Shown in pieces: positions 27,480-38,879 of a DNA stretch of 64,000 nucleotides. Both the position numbers and the translations under genes were made by a program. Below the pieces are notes generated by a model. That model had not been told where the DNA came from, searched no databases, and worked only from the letters and a program-made list of their open reading frames with translations. How positions within the stretch are numbered: position 1 is the stretch's first letter; each line of letters starts with the position of its first letter. This DNA is from Lyophyllum atratum (lineage: Eukaryota > Basidiomycota > Agaricomycetes > Agaricales > Lyophyllaceae), in assembly GCA_014905825.1 (NCBI GenBank), contig JACGCN010000002.1, positions 2,914,001 through 2,978,000 of the forward strand, read 5' to 3'.

Positions 27480-27775
27480 CGTCGTCGAATGTTGAGCCTT
27501 GATTCGATTGAATATCAGAGTGCATCTACAACCATGTGATAGACGGGGACATTGAGTTTGACGTTGACAAGCTTCACGTTCAACTTCAACAAGGCTGTTG
27601 AACTTGCAAGGCAGAGTCCAGACGCTGGCGTCGTATTAGTAACCTCATCATAACTCATCACGTGTAAATCTCATGATTCCCCGGGCGCCCGGCGCTAGTT
27701 GCACAAACCTTGCGCAAACCCTCGACTACTACATACTCCTCCTCCTCCTCCTCCACGAATGAAGACTATTTAGGT

Positions 27776-29642
27776 ATGACACGGAAACCAAAGATAACCA
27801 CAATATCTGAGCCAGACAATGATTCGGATTATCAAGGTAGGTGCCTTCCCAATGAGCTTGTTGACACATTAACAGAGGAGGACGCAGTGGAACTAGACGC
27901 GTTGATATCGACGAAAACATCTCGAAAACGCGCTGCGCCAAAGGCCCTCAACAACAAACCGAAGAAGCGCGGCAATTCCGGCAAACTTGAGGGAATCGAC
28001 ACGAAACTGCCAAAAGAACTCGTGTTTCTCGTATGTTTTATATTTTTCTACCAAACGTCTGTTTAATGAGGGCTCTTCAGATCCTCGGCTATCTCGATCC
28101 TCAAACCTTGATCAACCTCTCCCGAGCCAACAAACAATTCCGGCAGACTTTGCTCTCTTCGGACCTGTTCTGGAAGACCTCAAGGCAGGCGGTTGGACTG
28201 CCCGATCTTGAGGCTCAAGATATCAGTGAGCGACAGTACCTACTGCTCGTCTTCGACAGGGATTGTCATGTGTGTCCTGTTCATCACTTGACACTTTCTT
28301 CCGTGACCGATTTTTGAGTCTAACAGGCATGTTCCAAACCGGGTGTAGAGCGCAGGGTAAATCCAATAAGCTGTACACGACTATGCGGCGAATGTGCCTG
28401 GGAAATGTGCGCTATGGCTTTTTACCTTCCGTACTCTCGGTCTGATAATATTACATAGGACGGCAAGGGAATCAACAAACGTGTTTGAGTCGCTGCATCC
28501 AAAGACCGAGGAGTGCGCCAAGGATAGTGGGCCGCGTGGTTTGTCTCCCATGAAGTGTCGTCTACTTAGATGGTCGCTGAGAAAGCGTCATATGCAGGAG
28601 GCTGGATACCCCGCGGGATTGTCAAGATGTCGCAAAAACTTTACCAACTAAGCGATGCTGAGGTCGAGGACTTCGTCGCCGAGCGTCGCTTACTGAAGGA
28701 GCAAATTGCTCGGGTATGTTAGTTTTTATGTGACTCACACACACACACACACTTGGCTGATGGTGGTGGCCCAAGGATGGCTTCAAGATCATAAAATGGT
28801 TACGCGGGCGGGAGCATGAACAACGCGAAGAAGACAAAGTGACCAAGAAGGCTCGTATAGAGACCATCAAAGAGCATCTTTTCGCCTTAGGTTGGACGGA
28901 TGAAACGTGAGTTCGAACTTAAGCTCCTTGATGCGATTTGCTAACCGTCTTCTCCAGTCTAGTAACTGGATGGGACTGGGGAGAACTAGTTGCTCAACCG
29001 GAGCCTCTCACTCCGCGGAGTGAGCTTCATTTAATTTCCTCATAGACCCTGCATCTCATTTGATGTTTTATAGTCTGGAAGGCCCTCAAGGCTCCTCTCG
29101 TCAAATACCTGCGCCTCCATCTGATAAGAGCTCGCAATTCGCTCAGGCGTCGTGCACTCATGCCTCACTACCAGAAGCTTTTGGAAGAGGATCCTCAACC
29201 CGACCTTTTCCCCCATCATCGGGACTTCTTTGAAATGCGCTCATTGGACGCCATATGGCTGAAAGAAGAGGGACCGCCTGCGGCGGAACGCCTGGAATTC
29301 CACGCTCTTGTGGAAGCTGATTGGCTGGCGGCCCTGCCGGGCATTAGAGCTGATGTTTTCCGATACGGGCAAATGATGAGGGATCATGCAGTTCAGCGTT
29401 TAACAGAGGGTTATAAAGATGCGGATCTTCCAGTGCCCGAGTCTCCCATCGATGACCCAAGGTCATATTTCTACTATTCCCGGGAAATTAGGCATCACGA
29501 CAGGATCATGTTGCCGTTTCCTGCTATTCATGGTGCGATACGGGACAACGGACCTGGTAATGGGTCGGTACACACAACCTTCCTAAATGTGTCTTGGTGG
29601 TATTGTGATGTGGCATTGAAAGGTGTATCATATGAGTGGTAA
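27776..29642 (+). CDS. F-box protein, second type (Cys-rich region after F-box)
   Basis: About eight exons. The first ATG in frame is at 27776 (MTRKPKITTISEPDNDSDYQ), preceded by a five-codon upstream ORF (ATG at 27759). After a basic linker (KTSRKRAAPKALNNKPKKRG) comes the F-box LPKELVFL|ILGYLDPQTLINLS, RANKQFRQTLLSSDLFWKTS, split by an intron at 28032-28080. Next are Cys pairs (DRDCHACSKPGVERRV, then CTRLCGECAWE), which may bind zinc. A helical region follows (YQLSDAEVEDFVAERRLLKE, KWLRGREHEQREEDK), and the C-terminal exon reads LRRRALMPHYQKLLEEDPQP, with VFRYGQMMRDHAVQRLTEGY further on. The stop at 29642 follows a stretch with less typical sequence, so the true 3' end may differ. Two introns in the 28430-28550 region are inferred. 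The predicted role is SCF substrate recognition. Confidence 0.75.
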
Positions 29643-30414
29643 GTAGTGATAGTGATATTACCCAACGCGACCAGGAACTTGTGGGTTTACGTACTACGTA
29701 CATGGCATCAATGTACGCTACGGACGCAAGTCTACCATAGCCGCTATGATATACGGAAGCTCCCGGGTTAGCTATACGGATCAATTATTATCTGTAAAAG
29801 GTCACAGAGGCTAAATTAGCTGAACTACACGAGAGTGCCAATGTAAAATAGATGGTGATAGGAGATGAATCGAAGGGGTTGAGAAAGCAGGAGTGAGGTT
29901 GAAACAGGAACGAGCGGTGGAGTTGGCATCACAAGCATAGCTGTCGGCTGGAATGAAGAGAGGCACGAAATGAGTGCGCGAATTGGAAAAGTCCAGTTGC
30001 GCTGCAATCCCACGTAAAATCTGAATTCAGTAGGGCAGACGTGATATCAGACTGGAATGTTATTGATGTAGTATGTCGCCAATCGGTTAGTCCAAAACGC
30101 ATCCGTAAAGGTAAGCAGCACAGGAATAAACATAGCCACGAAGGGAATCGAGAAATGGGTCGTATGCAGAGGAAGAATGGCTAATGATAAGGACTATGAA
30201 CAGGGAGAGTGGTGACAGGCCATTCAAGGCCAGGGAACCCAAAGGAAGGAACCAAAGGACAAAACATCCCACCGAAGGCAGAGAAAAACAAAAATACATG
30301 AATAAATACGTAGATGTGCACCTAACACGTTCAGCTCACGCTAGTCTCTCCTAGACACACAAGTCAGTCGTACTCCTTTCCTCGAAAAACACTCACACAC
30401 ACACAGGCGCACCC
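29643..30414. other. Convergent 3' spacer between F-box gene and SH3-SAM-PH gene
   Basis: About 770 bp between two converging stops. It contains a short CA-rich tract near 30390-30405 and no plausible exon. Confidence 0.5.
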
Positions 30415-33400
30415 TTACCAAACCAAATTCATCGGCGCCGCCATAAACCCCCCCGCCTGCACCGACCCCGCACTCCCCAAACTCATCGCAACCGCCCTCC
30501 TCTTCTCCTCCCACGCCCTCAACGCCCTCAACAGCTGCACGATCTTATCGCGCTTCCCCTGCCTCACATCATTAATACTAACACTCCCCATCTTCACCTC
30601 GTTCTCGAGGAGGAAGTCGAACAGCTGGAACAGCCCATCGAGTTTATCGTCCGTGGGACCTTGCGGGAAGGCGGAGTCGGGGACGGGGGGCGAGGTGGGG
30701 CGGCCTTTGATGGACTCGGCGATGCGCAGGAGGGCGAGGCCGCCGCATAGGGAGCTGGTGGGGTCGCGGATCTGGAGCGACATGGGGAGGTGCGAGTTTG
30801 CCCATTCGATTAGAGCCTTGTCTTCAGCTGAGTTCGAGAAGGACTGTTCCAAAGTCTTGAGTTGAATACACGTCTGGCAACAAGAAATGGGACTTACGGC
30901 ACGACTGGCGCTCTGTCTCCGCATCTCCCTCGAAGGCCGAGCAGGCGCAGGCGCAGACGCTCTGGGCGTAGACATCGCCGACCCATTCCCATTCATCCCT
31001 TCCCCGTCCGGGGCCACAACCTCGTTACTGAAGAACGACTCCAGCCTTGTCCTCTCCTCCTTACTCTCATTCGACGACGGCAGCCCCATCAGAATCCTCG
31101 CATCCCGACTCGACAGCTGATTCGTGTTCTCGCGGCGCAGCGCCTTCTGCGTCGCGTCGCGCGCGGTCGGGGAGGGCGGGCGGGGGGCAGGGTTCATGGC
31201 TTGTGCTACCATCAGGGGGATGGTGGGTATGTTGCATGAGGAGATGACCGGTTCTATCCATCGTTGTTAGGGTTGAATTAGACGGGTGTGGAGAGTGGGG
31301 GGACGTACTGGTATAATCCCGCCCGATGGTGGCTTTCATGATGGCCTTCATCCAATCGCGGATAGCAGTCTTCTCGTCCGAGCTGAAATAATGCGTCCTA
31401 TCATTGTCGTGTTCGATCCGGAACCCATACCGCCCCGGGTTCACATTCTCGTCCACCGTGACCTTGTACCCCACGATATTGATGTACCCTTTAATCTTCG
31501 TTTCCTATGCCACACACACACACGTTAGCCAGGCCCGAAGAAAGAGAAAGAGAAGCGCAACGTACCGAATTGCTATTACTCCTCAAACAATACAAATGCG
31601 CCCCCTTCAGCACAAAATACCTCAGCTTCCAGCTATTATACCGGTCCCCCTTCTTCCTCATCCACCCCCTATGATCGCTCTCCCCAATCTGCTCCAATAT
31701 ACTCTGCCCCTGCTTAATCGGGCTCCCAATCGCAATCACCGCACCACCAACAACCCCCGCACTGTTCCTGTTGGCATCAGTAGGAGGCGCCGGCGCGGAC
31801 GTGGTGCGCTTGCGCAGCAGGGTCGGGTCCCGCGGCGTCTCCTTGGCGACGAGGACGGGCGACGTCGTGTCGATGCCTTTACCCGCCTTCGGTTCCTTGA
31901 CATGCTTCGGCGTCCCATTCAACATACTCGGGCTAAGCGAAAGATGCGACCCCGCCGACGCCTTCCTGCTACTCCCACCACTCCCCAGCCTCGAAAACAT
32001 CGATCCCGATCCCGACCCCTTCTCCGTAGTACTCGCCTCTTCACTCGCACTAATTCACAAAGAAAAAGTTGAGCTCAGTGTAGGATGAACTTCAATTGAT
32101 ATCGAGAAAGCTAACGAACTTGGGATATTTCGGCGGCGGCTTGCGGCTCTTCCCCCCCAGCGTCCCTGTGAACGTGCCCCCGAAGATGCTCAGTCTCTCC
32201 CCGCCGCCGCCGCTGCTCTTGCCCCCGTCCAAGCTCTTCTTCGACCGCGCGTGGCGCACGCTCAATGCGTCTTTATCTTTGTCCTTCTCCCTGTTCTTGT
32301 CCTTGACCTTCTCGGGGATGGTGGGAGACGCGATGACAGAGCCCTCCTTCGAGTGTCGCGAGTTGGCCGAAGAGTCGACTTTGGAGGAGGACGACTCGTG
32401 GGAGCGCCCGAAGAGACGCCGGCGCATGCTTTTGGTGTGCGTGGCTTCGCCCTGTTCAGTTGTCAGCATAATCGACAATTTTAAATCGGAAAGGGAGAGA
32501 CGTACCTCGCTTGCAACCCCCCGATCCTCCTCCTCCTCCTCCTCCTCCTCAGCAACATCAGAAACAGCCTTAGCAGACTCCTTCAACGCCCCATCGCTCG
32601 GCGAGAGCATCAAATACGCCGGTCTATCCTTCTACCCCCCCCAAAAAAAAAAAACATCAGAAACTACTTCAACCCCCAAAAAAAAGCAAGAAAAAGAAAA
32701 GGTACGCACGGATCCCTTCCCATTCATAGCAGGCGCCGACACCGACATCCCCAGCCCCTCCGACTCCGGCATCATCAACCTATCCTGCCCCTGCCCCTGC
32801 CCCTGCTGCCCCTGATGCACGTTGTACCCCCCTCCAAACCCCTGATACTCCCCCCCACTCTCTCCGGCCCCACCCGCCCCACCATTCCCATTCCCATACC
32901 CGTACGTGCCCGGGTACGAGTGGTGCGAATGCGACGTCAACGACTGGTGCCTCGAGTGACTTTGGGACTGACTGAGAGGTGAGTGCGGCGCGAGAGAAAG
33001 GGAGGGGGATGGGTGGTGATCGGAGTAGATGATAGAAGGCGGCCGGCGGAGGTCGGTGATGGCATTAGCGATGCGCATGCGTTTCCCGAAGGCGGGGATG
33101 CCGAGTTCGGTCTTGAGGAGGGTGACGTCGAGTTCGAGGAGGACGTCGCCTGTTATTTCTTGTTCTGCACGCAGGTCAGACTATAGTAATAAAGGGCATG
33201 GATGTGTACGTACCGGTGAACTTGTCGCAGACGTCGGAATCGAACCCTTTACTCTTGAGCCAATCTACCACGTCCTCGACGGACCACTCCGCCGGAATCA
33301 CCTTTAGATTCAACTCCTTCTTCTCCTTCTCCTTCTCCTTCGCCTGCTCCTCCACAACCTTCGCCTGCTCCTCCACCAGCGTCGTCTGCGTCAGAGGAGG

Positions 33401-34792
33401 CTGCGACATAGCAGAAGCCGACACCGTAGGTGCCGACCCGACACTATTATGCTTCGACGCCGCCTGCGGGAGCATCCCGTAGAACGAGCCCGTCGGGGAT
33501 GGAAGCGCAATGAGGGACTCCCGGTATACTGCGTTGTTGCTGTTCCGCTTGGGCTCTGGGAGATTAATCAGGACTGGTGGATCGGGCTCCTGAGCCGGTG
33601 CGTCTGTGGTGGTGACAGTGGGTGGCTGGAAGATGGGGAAGGACATGCGTGTGGCGGTGGCTGTCTGCGCTTCGGACTCGTCCCGCTCAGGGAGTAAGAC
33701 GTGCGTGGAGTCCGCACCGCCACTCGCGCGCTTGACTGTATTACCCTCGCTCCCCAGCTCCTTCATGTGCTGCACCCCCGGGGGCGAACCCGCACGATCC
33801 CCGTCCGTCTCCACATCCTCATCCTCCTCCAGGATATACGGGTGCTCCCTCTCCCTCAGCACCACACCCGAATGCCCATGCCCCATATACTCCTCCTCCC
33901 CCTCACTCTCATCGCTCATCTCCACCTCAATCGGCGGCCTCCGATCCCAATCCCGATTCGCGCCCCCACCCCCACCCCCACCCGACATCATCATCGCCTC
34001 GAGCTTCTCCGCCTCCGCCACCGCCCTCCTCGCCTTCTCCGCCAACTTCGTCCTTGCACCTTTATGCCAGCTCTCCCCTACCTCGGGGCGGTCGATATCG
34101 CTCATATCGAAGTCGGTGTCGGTGTCGGCGTCGCCGTCGGTGTGCGTGTGTGTGGAGCTGGCGAAGCTGAAGTTGCTCCGCGCCTCGCCGTCGGGGCGGG
34201 CACGCCCCAGCTGCTCGATGGCGTGCTGTACGTCGGTCATGGTGGCTTTCATCACCTCGTCGCCGCTGGACACCGTACGGCGGTGGGTGGTCGCGGCCGA
34301 TGAGTCTGTGTCCGTCTCGTGCCCTGCGGGGGCTTGGGTTTGGGTTTGGGGTGTGGGCGACAGGATGGGGGGAGATTCGAATTCGGACTCTTCCTCGTGG
34401 AGGGCTTGGAGAAAGGGTTTGGGGGCGGCGTCTGAGGGGGCTAGTTCGGTGGTGCTGGAGGAGGTGGAGGAGGAGGGTAAGACTGTGTCTGCGGATGGGA
34501 CGGGTGCGGTGTAGCTCTGTGGGAATAGACCTATTTTGCCTGCGAGGTTGCGGCCCTGTGGATTCAGAGTAGATGATGAGTTGAGGGGTTTAAGCTTAAG
34601 CATGGAGGAGACGATGCATGCATGGCTCGCGTGGCATGAATGAATGAATGAATAAACGTAACGTACTTGCCACCACCCGTCACTATACATATCATCCTTC
34701 TCGATGACTTCTATCCGTTCGCCCGCATGGAACGAGACTTCATCCTCGTGTTCGGGCAGGAAGTCGTGTAGTGCGTAGACGTATTCGGGCAT
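30415..34792 (-). CDS. BOI1: Boi1/Boi2-type polarity protein (SH3-SAM-PH)
   Basis: Scaffold protein acting at sites of polarised growth, by homology with yeast Boi1/Boi2 and fission yeast Pob1. The ATG at 34792 gives MPEYVYALHDFLPEHEDEVS, FHAGERIEVIEKDDMYSDGW, WQ|GRNLAGKIGLFPQSY, an SH3 domain cut by an intron near 34670-34560. A long acidic, Ser/Pro-rich linker with a coiled-coil-like segment (KLAEKARRAVAEAEKLEAMM) follows. The SAM domain begins LKVIPAEWSVEDVVDWLKSK, GFDSDVCDKFT and continues in the exon near 33180-33050 (KRMRIANAITDLRR). After more low-complexity sequence comes the PH domain: GWMRKKGDRYNSWKLRYFVL, KGAHLYCLRSNSNS, then GYKVTVDENVNPGRYGFRIE and the helix KTAIRDWMKAIMKATIG. 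The C-terminal exons hold predicted helices (KVLEQSFSNSAEDKALIEW-like) and the stop at 30415. The yeast proteins bind Bem1, Cdc42 and the exocyst; whether this one does is inferred. Confidence 0.9.
32520..32552. repeat. (TCC)n microsatellite in polarity gene
   Basis: A run of about ten TCC triplets, encoding a Glu run on the minus strand. It is a slippage-prone tract inside the coding exon of the SH3-SAM-PH gene. Confidence 0.85.
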
Positions 34793-35231
34793 CACCTCAG
34801 GCCCTGTGAGGTGGTGCTGATGAGAGATGGAAGCAAGTTGAAGGAAGGTGGTTCGTTGGAAAGAAAAGAAAAAAAAGTGGGATCAGGGTGTCAGTAGGGT
34901 GCGCAGAGTAAGATGTAGTGCAGAGTAGCAATCAGGCAACGTTGGAATAGGATCCACGTCCAACGATCTGACGGCACAAATAATCTTCTTGCTCAGTCAG
35001 CAATTTATTCACGTGGTCCGACCCCACTGATTTCTGTCACTCCAGCAGCATGGACAACGGCTGTCAGTGATAGGAGATAAAGCTATAGGATAAAGCACCA
35101 TGCAAGGACGAACAATGATCAACGTTAGTATAACTACTGCACAACACAAATCTGCAATATATACGCAAAACTATCAATTCATCCCAAGCGAAATCGTATA
35201 CATGTGGCAAGGGGCGAAGATTTGCAAGTCA
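34793..35231. other. Upstream region of SH3-SAM-PH gene and 3' end of SAP18
   Basis: About 440 bp, with a purine-rich stretch near 34860-34880. It must hold the promoter of the polarity gene and the 3' UTR of SAP18. No exon is seen. Confidence 0.5.
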
Positions 35232-36323
35232 TCAGTCATACCGCCTCCTCCTCGGTGGAGGCGGCGGGCTGCGCGAACGCGAATTCGAACGGGAGCGAGA
35301 TCGTCTTCCCCCACCCCCACCACCCCGCCCACCCCTCCCACCCGCGCCCTCTCCCCAACCACGCCTAGCCCTCGGAGGAGGCGTATCCCCACCCCGTCTC
35401 GGGGGCGGCACCCGCCTCTCCTCCCTACCCACATCCCTATCCCTCTCCCTTCCAAATTCCCCTCCACCCCGTCCACCCCTGCCCCTCGACCCCCCAGCCG
35501 GCGGCGCACCCGAATCACCCCTCCAATGCCCCCCACCCCTCCCAGCCCCAGGCCCAGCAGACGGCGCCACCGACCCGCCCCATCCACTATCCCCCCCGCC
35601 CGCCCCCCTCCCCGCCCCGCCCCCGCTCCTCCACCCATTCGCAGGCGGCGCGCCCCCACCCGCGCCCCCCGCCGACCCCTTAATCGAAATCTCCGTCGGC
35701 ACCGTAATGCTCTTCGGCAACAACACCGCCACAAGCAAATAATCCCCCGGCACGAACCTCAGCTCATCCAACGTCCTCTCCTCCTTCTCCCTCTCACTCC
35801 GCTCCCCCCCTTCCCCCTCTTCCAAAAAATCGCTCTCGCGGAGTCGTGGGGCGGTGAGGTCGAGCGCCCCGGGCTCGCCGAGGACGTCGCGGGAGTACAC
35901 CATCCCGAGGTCTTTTTGGGCGAAGCGGCCTTTGGAGGCGGAGTCGGCGTAGACGGTGCGGAAGGAGAAGCGCGCGAGGGGGTGGCGGTATTCGGGGGTG
36001 AGCGGGGCGGTGTTGCGCAGGGTGGTTAGGACTTCGCGGAGGGTCGCGTCTTTCCTGCGTACCACACCCCTCTTTTTAGTACTTAAAACGTGTTTAGGAA
36101 AAGGAGGGAACGCACCAGGTGAAGAGCTGCTGCTCGTCGGTGGTGGGGAGGCTGCTGTCTTCGAAGAGGCTGAGGCGGTGGAAGCTGCCGATTTTCACGA
36201 ATGTCCTGATGAGAAAGGGCGCTGTCTGGACTACATTCAGTATATGCAGGTCGTCCTCCAAGAGAATAAGCTGACCTTCTCCCTGGAGACCACAGGCTGG
36301 CCTGCTGGCAATGTCGTGTCCAT
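35232..36323 (-). CDS. SAP18: SAP18, Sin3-associated/ASAP complex subunit, with extended RGG/RS tail
   Basis: SAP18 is a ubiquitin-fold subunit of the Sin3-HDAC repressor and of the ASAP/PSAP splicing complexes. Three exons splice cleanly. The ATG at 36323 gives MDTTLPAGQPVVSREK, joined (acceptor TCCAG) to TAPFLIRTFVKIGSFHRLSL, FEDSSLPTTDEQQLFTW, joined (GTGCGT to CGCAG) to KDATLREVLTTLRNTAPLTP, HPLARFSFRTVYADSASKGR and FAQKDLGMVYSRD. The fold ends with LDELRFVPGDYLLVAVLLPK. After it the protein continues for about 130 residues of Gly/Arg/Ser/Pro repeats (GGGAGRGAGGG, RGRGGRGGGE) and finishes with SRSRSNSRSRSPPPPPRRRR, TGA at 35232. The tail resembles RNA-binding RGG and SR proteins. Human SAP18 lacks such a tail as far as I know. 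Confidence 0.92.
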
Positions 36324-36632
36324 CGCGGTTCCAACGAAAAGGTATATCTTACGTAATCTGGACTCTGATTCTGTTTGAACATGTGTGTGGCCATGGACCC
36401 AGCTCACCAGGACGCGGCAAGCTGGAAGGATTAAGGCGACGGTACTAGGCAGTAATGGACTACATAGGAATTAAGTCACTGACCGACTACTTATATATAG
36501 TAAAGGTCCACGCATCATGTAACTTGATACAAGTCATCAGCATTCGTGATGGTATACGTATAGACAGCACGGGTAACACATAGTCCATAAGTAATAACAT
36601 ACCACCAACTCAAATATATCCACCCCCCCCAC
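36324..36632. other. Spacer between SAP18 start and NADAR gene stop
   Basis: 309 bp, tandem minus-strand genes. Presumed SAP18 promoter; no exon seen. Confidence 0.5.
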
Positions 36633-38306
36633 TCACCTCTCCCTATCCCCCCTCACCCTCCCCCTAACCCTCTCCACCACCCTCCCCAACTCATTCCCCC
36701 CCGCCTCCCCACCCCCACCCACCCCAATCCCCCAATACGAGTCCGACGGATCATCATACACAAGCCTTGCGTCGCCCGTGCTCAAGAGCAGGTCCCCCAG
36801 GCGAGCGTGCTGGCAGAACTTGAGGTAGACGACCATCTCCATCTACACACAAAACACATCAGTAACTCAACGACTCAAGACAAGGACAGGCTTGGAATGG
36901 AACGGAACTTACCATCTCCAAATACGCTACCCCATACCCCACACTCTGACACCCCGCATTCTCCGCCGACACCTCATACACATCCGCCGTATCCTCGCAC
37001 CTCCTAATAGTCTCCGCGATATCAGGGCGCAGCGGCATGAACTTCAGCGCCTCCAGCAGATGCGTCGCGGTGGGGTACTCCGCCCGCTCGTACGACACGT
37101 TGTAAGGGGAGTGGTTCAGGAAGGGGGAGTAGTCTGTGTCTTGGTTGAAGTATATGGGCGGGAGGTCGGGGTCCGGGGCGGTATGTATGGACGCGCTTCC
37201 TCGTTGGGAGTGGACAGCCGAGTGTGGGGTAACACTCCCCCGTCGGGAGTGAACAGCAGAGTGTGGGGTACTAGGCGGTGGTGGCGCAGGGGACGAAGGG
37301 GCGGGATCGGGGGCAGGCGTAGGTGGCGCCGACACATGATCCCCAAAATGGCCCGAACCCTGCGGCACGAACACATACCTCACCTCCCCCGCCTCCTTCC
37401 TCACCTCCTTCTTCCTCCTTAACACACTAAACAATCCCTTCTTCAGCGGCTTACTCTCCGGCCCCTTCACGATGATCGTTTGCGCAACGGCCGGCAGCGT
37501 AGGGAGGGCCTTGGGCGCGAGGAGATGCTTATAGGGCGAGCTGGCGTATATGTCCCGAGGTGGGTCTGGGAGAGGGTTGGGAGTACGTGTTCGTGTTTGG
37601 GGTTGGACGGGAGGAGGAGGAGGAGGCGCGGGTGTAGGTGGTAGGAGGGGACTGGGGGGTGGTTGGATTGGGGAGGCTTGGATTTGCACGGAAGCGTGCC
37701 GGCTATGGGTCGAGTGCGACGGTGAAGGAGTCGCTGGGGGTGCGTTTGGACTGCTGCCCAAGTCCGGGTGCGGTGCAGGTTGTGGTGGGGCGTATATTTG
37801 AGGTCGGGAGGCAGCTCCCGCGGAGGATCCCGCCGTCGAAGGTATGTCTGGCTGGTCTGAATCCTCTTGATGAACCGCCGCAGTCTGCGTAGATGCTATA
37901 ATTCCCCTCCAAAATCAACTACCCGAACCAGCCCTCAAGCAGCAACACACATACCTTCAACAGGCCCACTCCTCGCCGTCGAAAACGTCAAAGTAGCAGT
38001 TGGCCCCCTCTTCCTCGTTTTCCTTCTCTTCTTCGGGCGTGAGTCCTGCGTCGGCTCCGGGGGCCATTGAAGCTGAGGCTGAGGCATCTGGAGAGCGTAT
38101 TGAGGCATGATGTATCCCGGGGGTATCACTGGTCCTCCATGGGCTGGTATGAACCCGGGGTGGGGGTGCGGGTAGCCGTAGTTTGGGGGTGGTGGGGGGG
38201 GCCAGTAGTGAGGTGGAAAAGTGGGGTCGTAGGGATAGTAGGCTTTTGGGGCGTGGAGGGGGTGCGGACGACGCTTCGACTTTGCTTTGGAGGATGATAT
38301 ACCCAT
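36633..38306 (-). CDS. NADAR (YbiA/DUF1768-type) domain protein with Pro-rich N-terminus
   Basis: Three exons. The ATG at 38306 gives MGISSSKAKSKRRPHPLHAP, whose Gly2 and Ser/Lys pattern fits N-myristoylation. A Pro/Tyr-rich segment follows (PPHYWPPPPPPNYGYPHPHP). The intron near 37960-37900 ends at an ATAG acceptor and joins ASTQTAAVHQEDSDQP. A long Pro/Ser-rich linker leads to the NADAR domain: IYFNQDTDYSPFLNHSPYNV, SYERAEYPTATHLLEALKFM, PLRPDIAETIRR. A second intron (GTAAGT near 36912 to GTAG near 36846) joins MEMVVYLKFCQHARLGDLLL, LVYDDPSDSYWGIG and GNELGRVVERVRGR, ending with TGA at 36633. The domain family acts on ADP-ribose or N-glycosidic intermediates, as in YbiA and the riboflavin pathway. 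The linker contains duplicated TPHSAVHSRRGSV-type repeats. A substrate cannot be assigned. Confidence 0.85.
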
Positions 38307-38879
38307 GGAGATTTGACTGAGTAGGATGACTCCTGAATATTACAAGGACGTCGTGTGGGATCGTGCAGGTTCAAAGATGACCGATATTCAACGGTAATAA
38401 ATTGAGGGTAATGGGTGTAAGCCCTCTGGCCTTGAAGTCTTCCCGGTTTTCGTAAAGGTCGTCGCAGAGTATGGTCAGTTCAAGAACCTTCGTGGTTGGG
38501 TCGTGAAGTATGGGATAGCGCAAGCGATGCGGTGGCTGAGGAGGAGGGAGTTCCGAATTGCCAAATTCAACTTGCCGGAGTCACGATCACGCTGAAGACA
38601 CGTGCTAGGCCAGACGCGTCAAGTGACCTATAATTAGTCGTGACGCGACTTTGACTCGAGCCGTCGTCTGCACTCTGGACAGTTCGGAGTCAGTTCGGAG
38701 TTTTCATTTCTTCATGTATGATGACTAGAATCCGATTTTTGAAAAAAAAAAATTGCCTTGGGCATCCTTCTAAACTGCTCCCGGATGAAACATCTGGAAC
38801 GCCTGGGGTTTCGGACGAAGAAACCTAGAGGAACCTCACGCCCCTGCAACATCATCGCGAATTATGGCTGACTTCGCAT
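38307..38879. other. Spacer upstream of NADAR gene
   Basis: About 570 bp between two minus-strand genes. It includes an A-run at 38741-38751 and short GC-rich direct repeats (CAGTTCGGAGT twice near 38688-38702). No exon is seen. Confidence 0.45.

Noticed and set aside
28738..28753. CA dinucleotide tract as a regulatory element
   Set aside because: Short microsatellite inside an intron of the F-box gene; no evidence of function.
32096..32815. Long plus-strand frame opposite the SH3-SAM-PH gene
   Set aside because: Antisense shadow of a low-complexity Ser/Pro/Glu-coding exon.
33606..34514. 300-codon plus-strand frame
   Set aside because: Antisense to the confirmed SH3-SAM linker exon; composition follows the minus-strand protein.
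35100..36029. Plus-strand Arg/Pro-rich ORF
   Set aside because: Antisense of the Gly/Arg-rich SAP18 tail; no family resemblance.
36892..37422. Plus-strand Arg-rich ORF
   Set aside because: Shadow of the Pro/Ser-rich NADAR linker on the minus strand.
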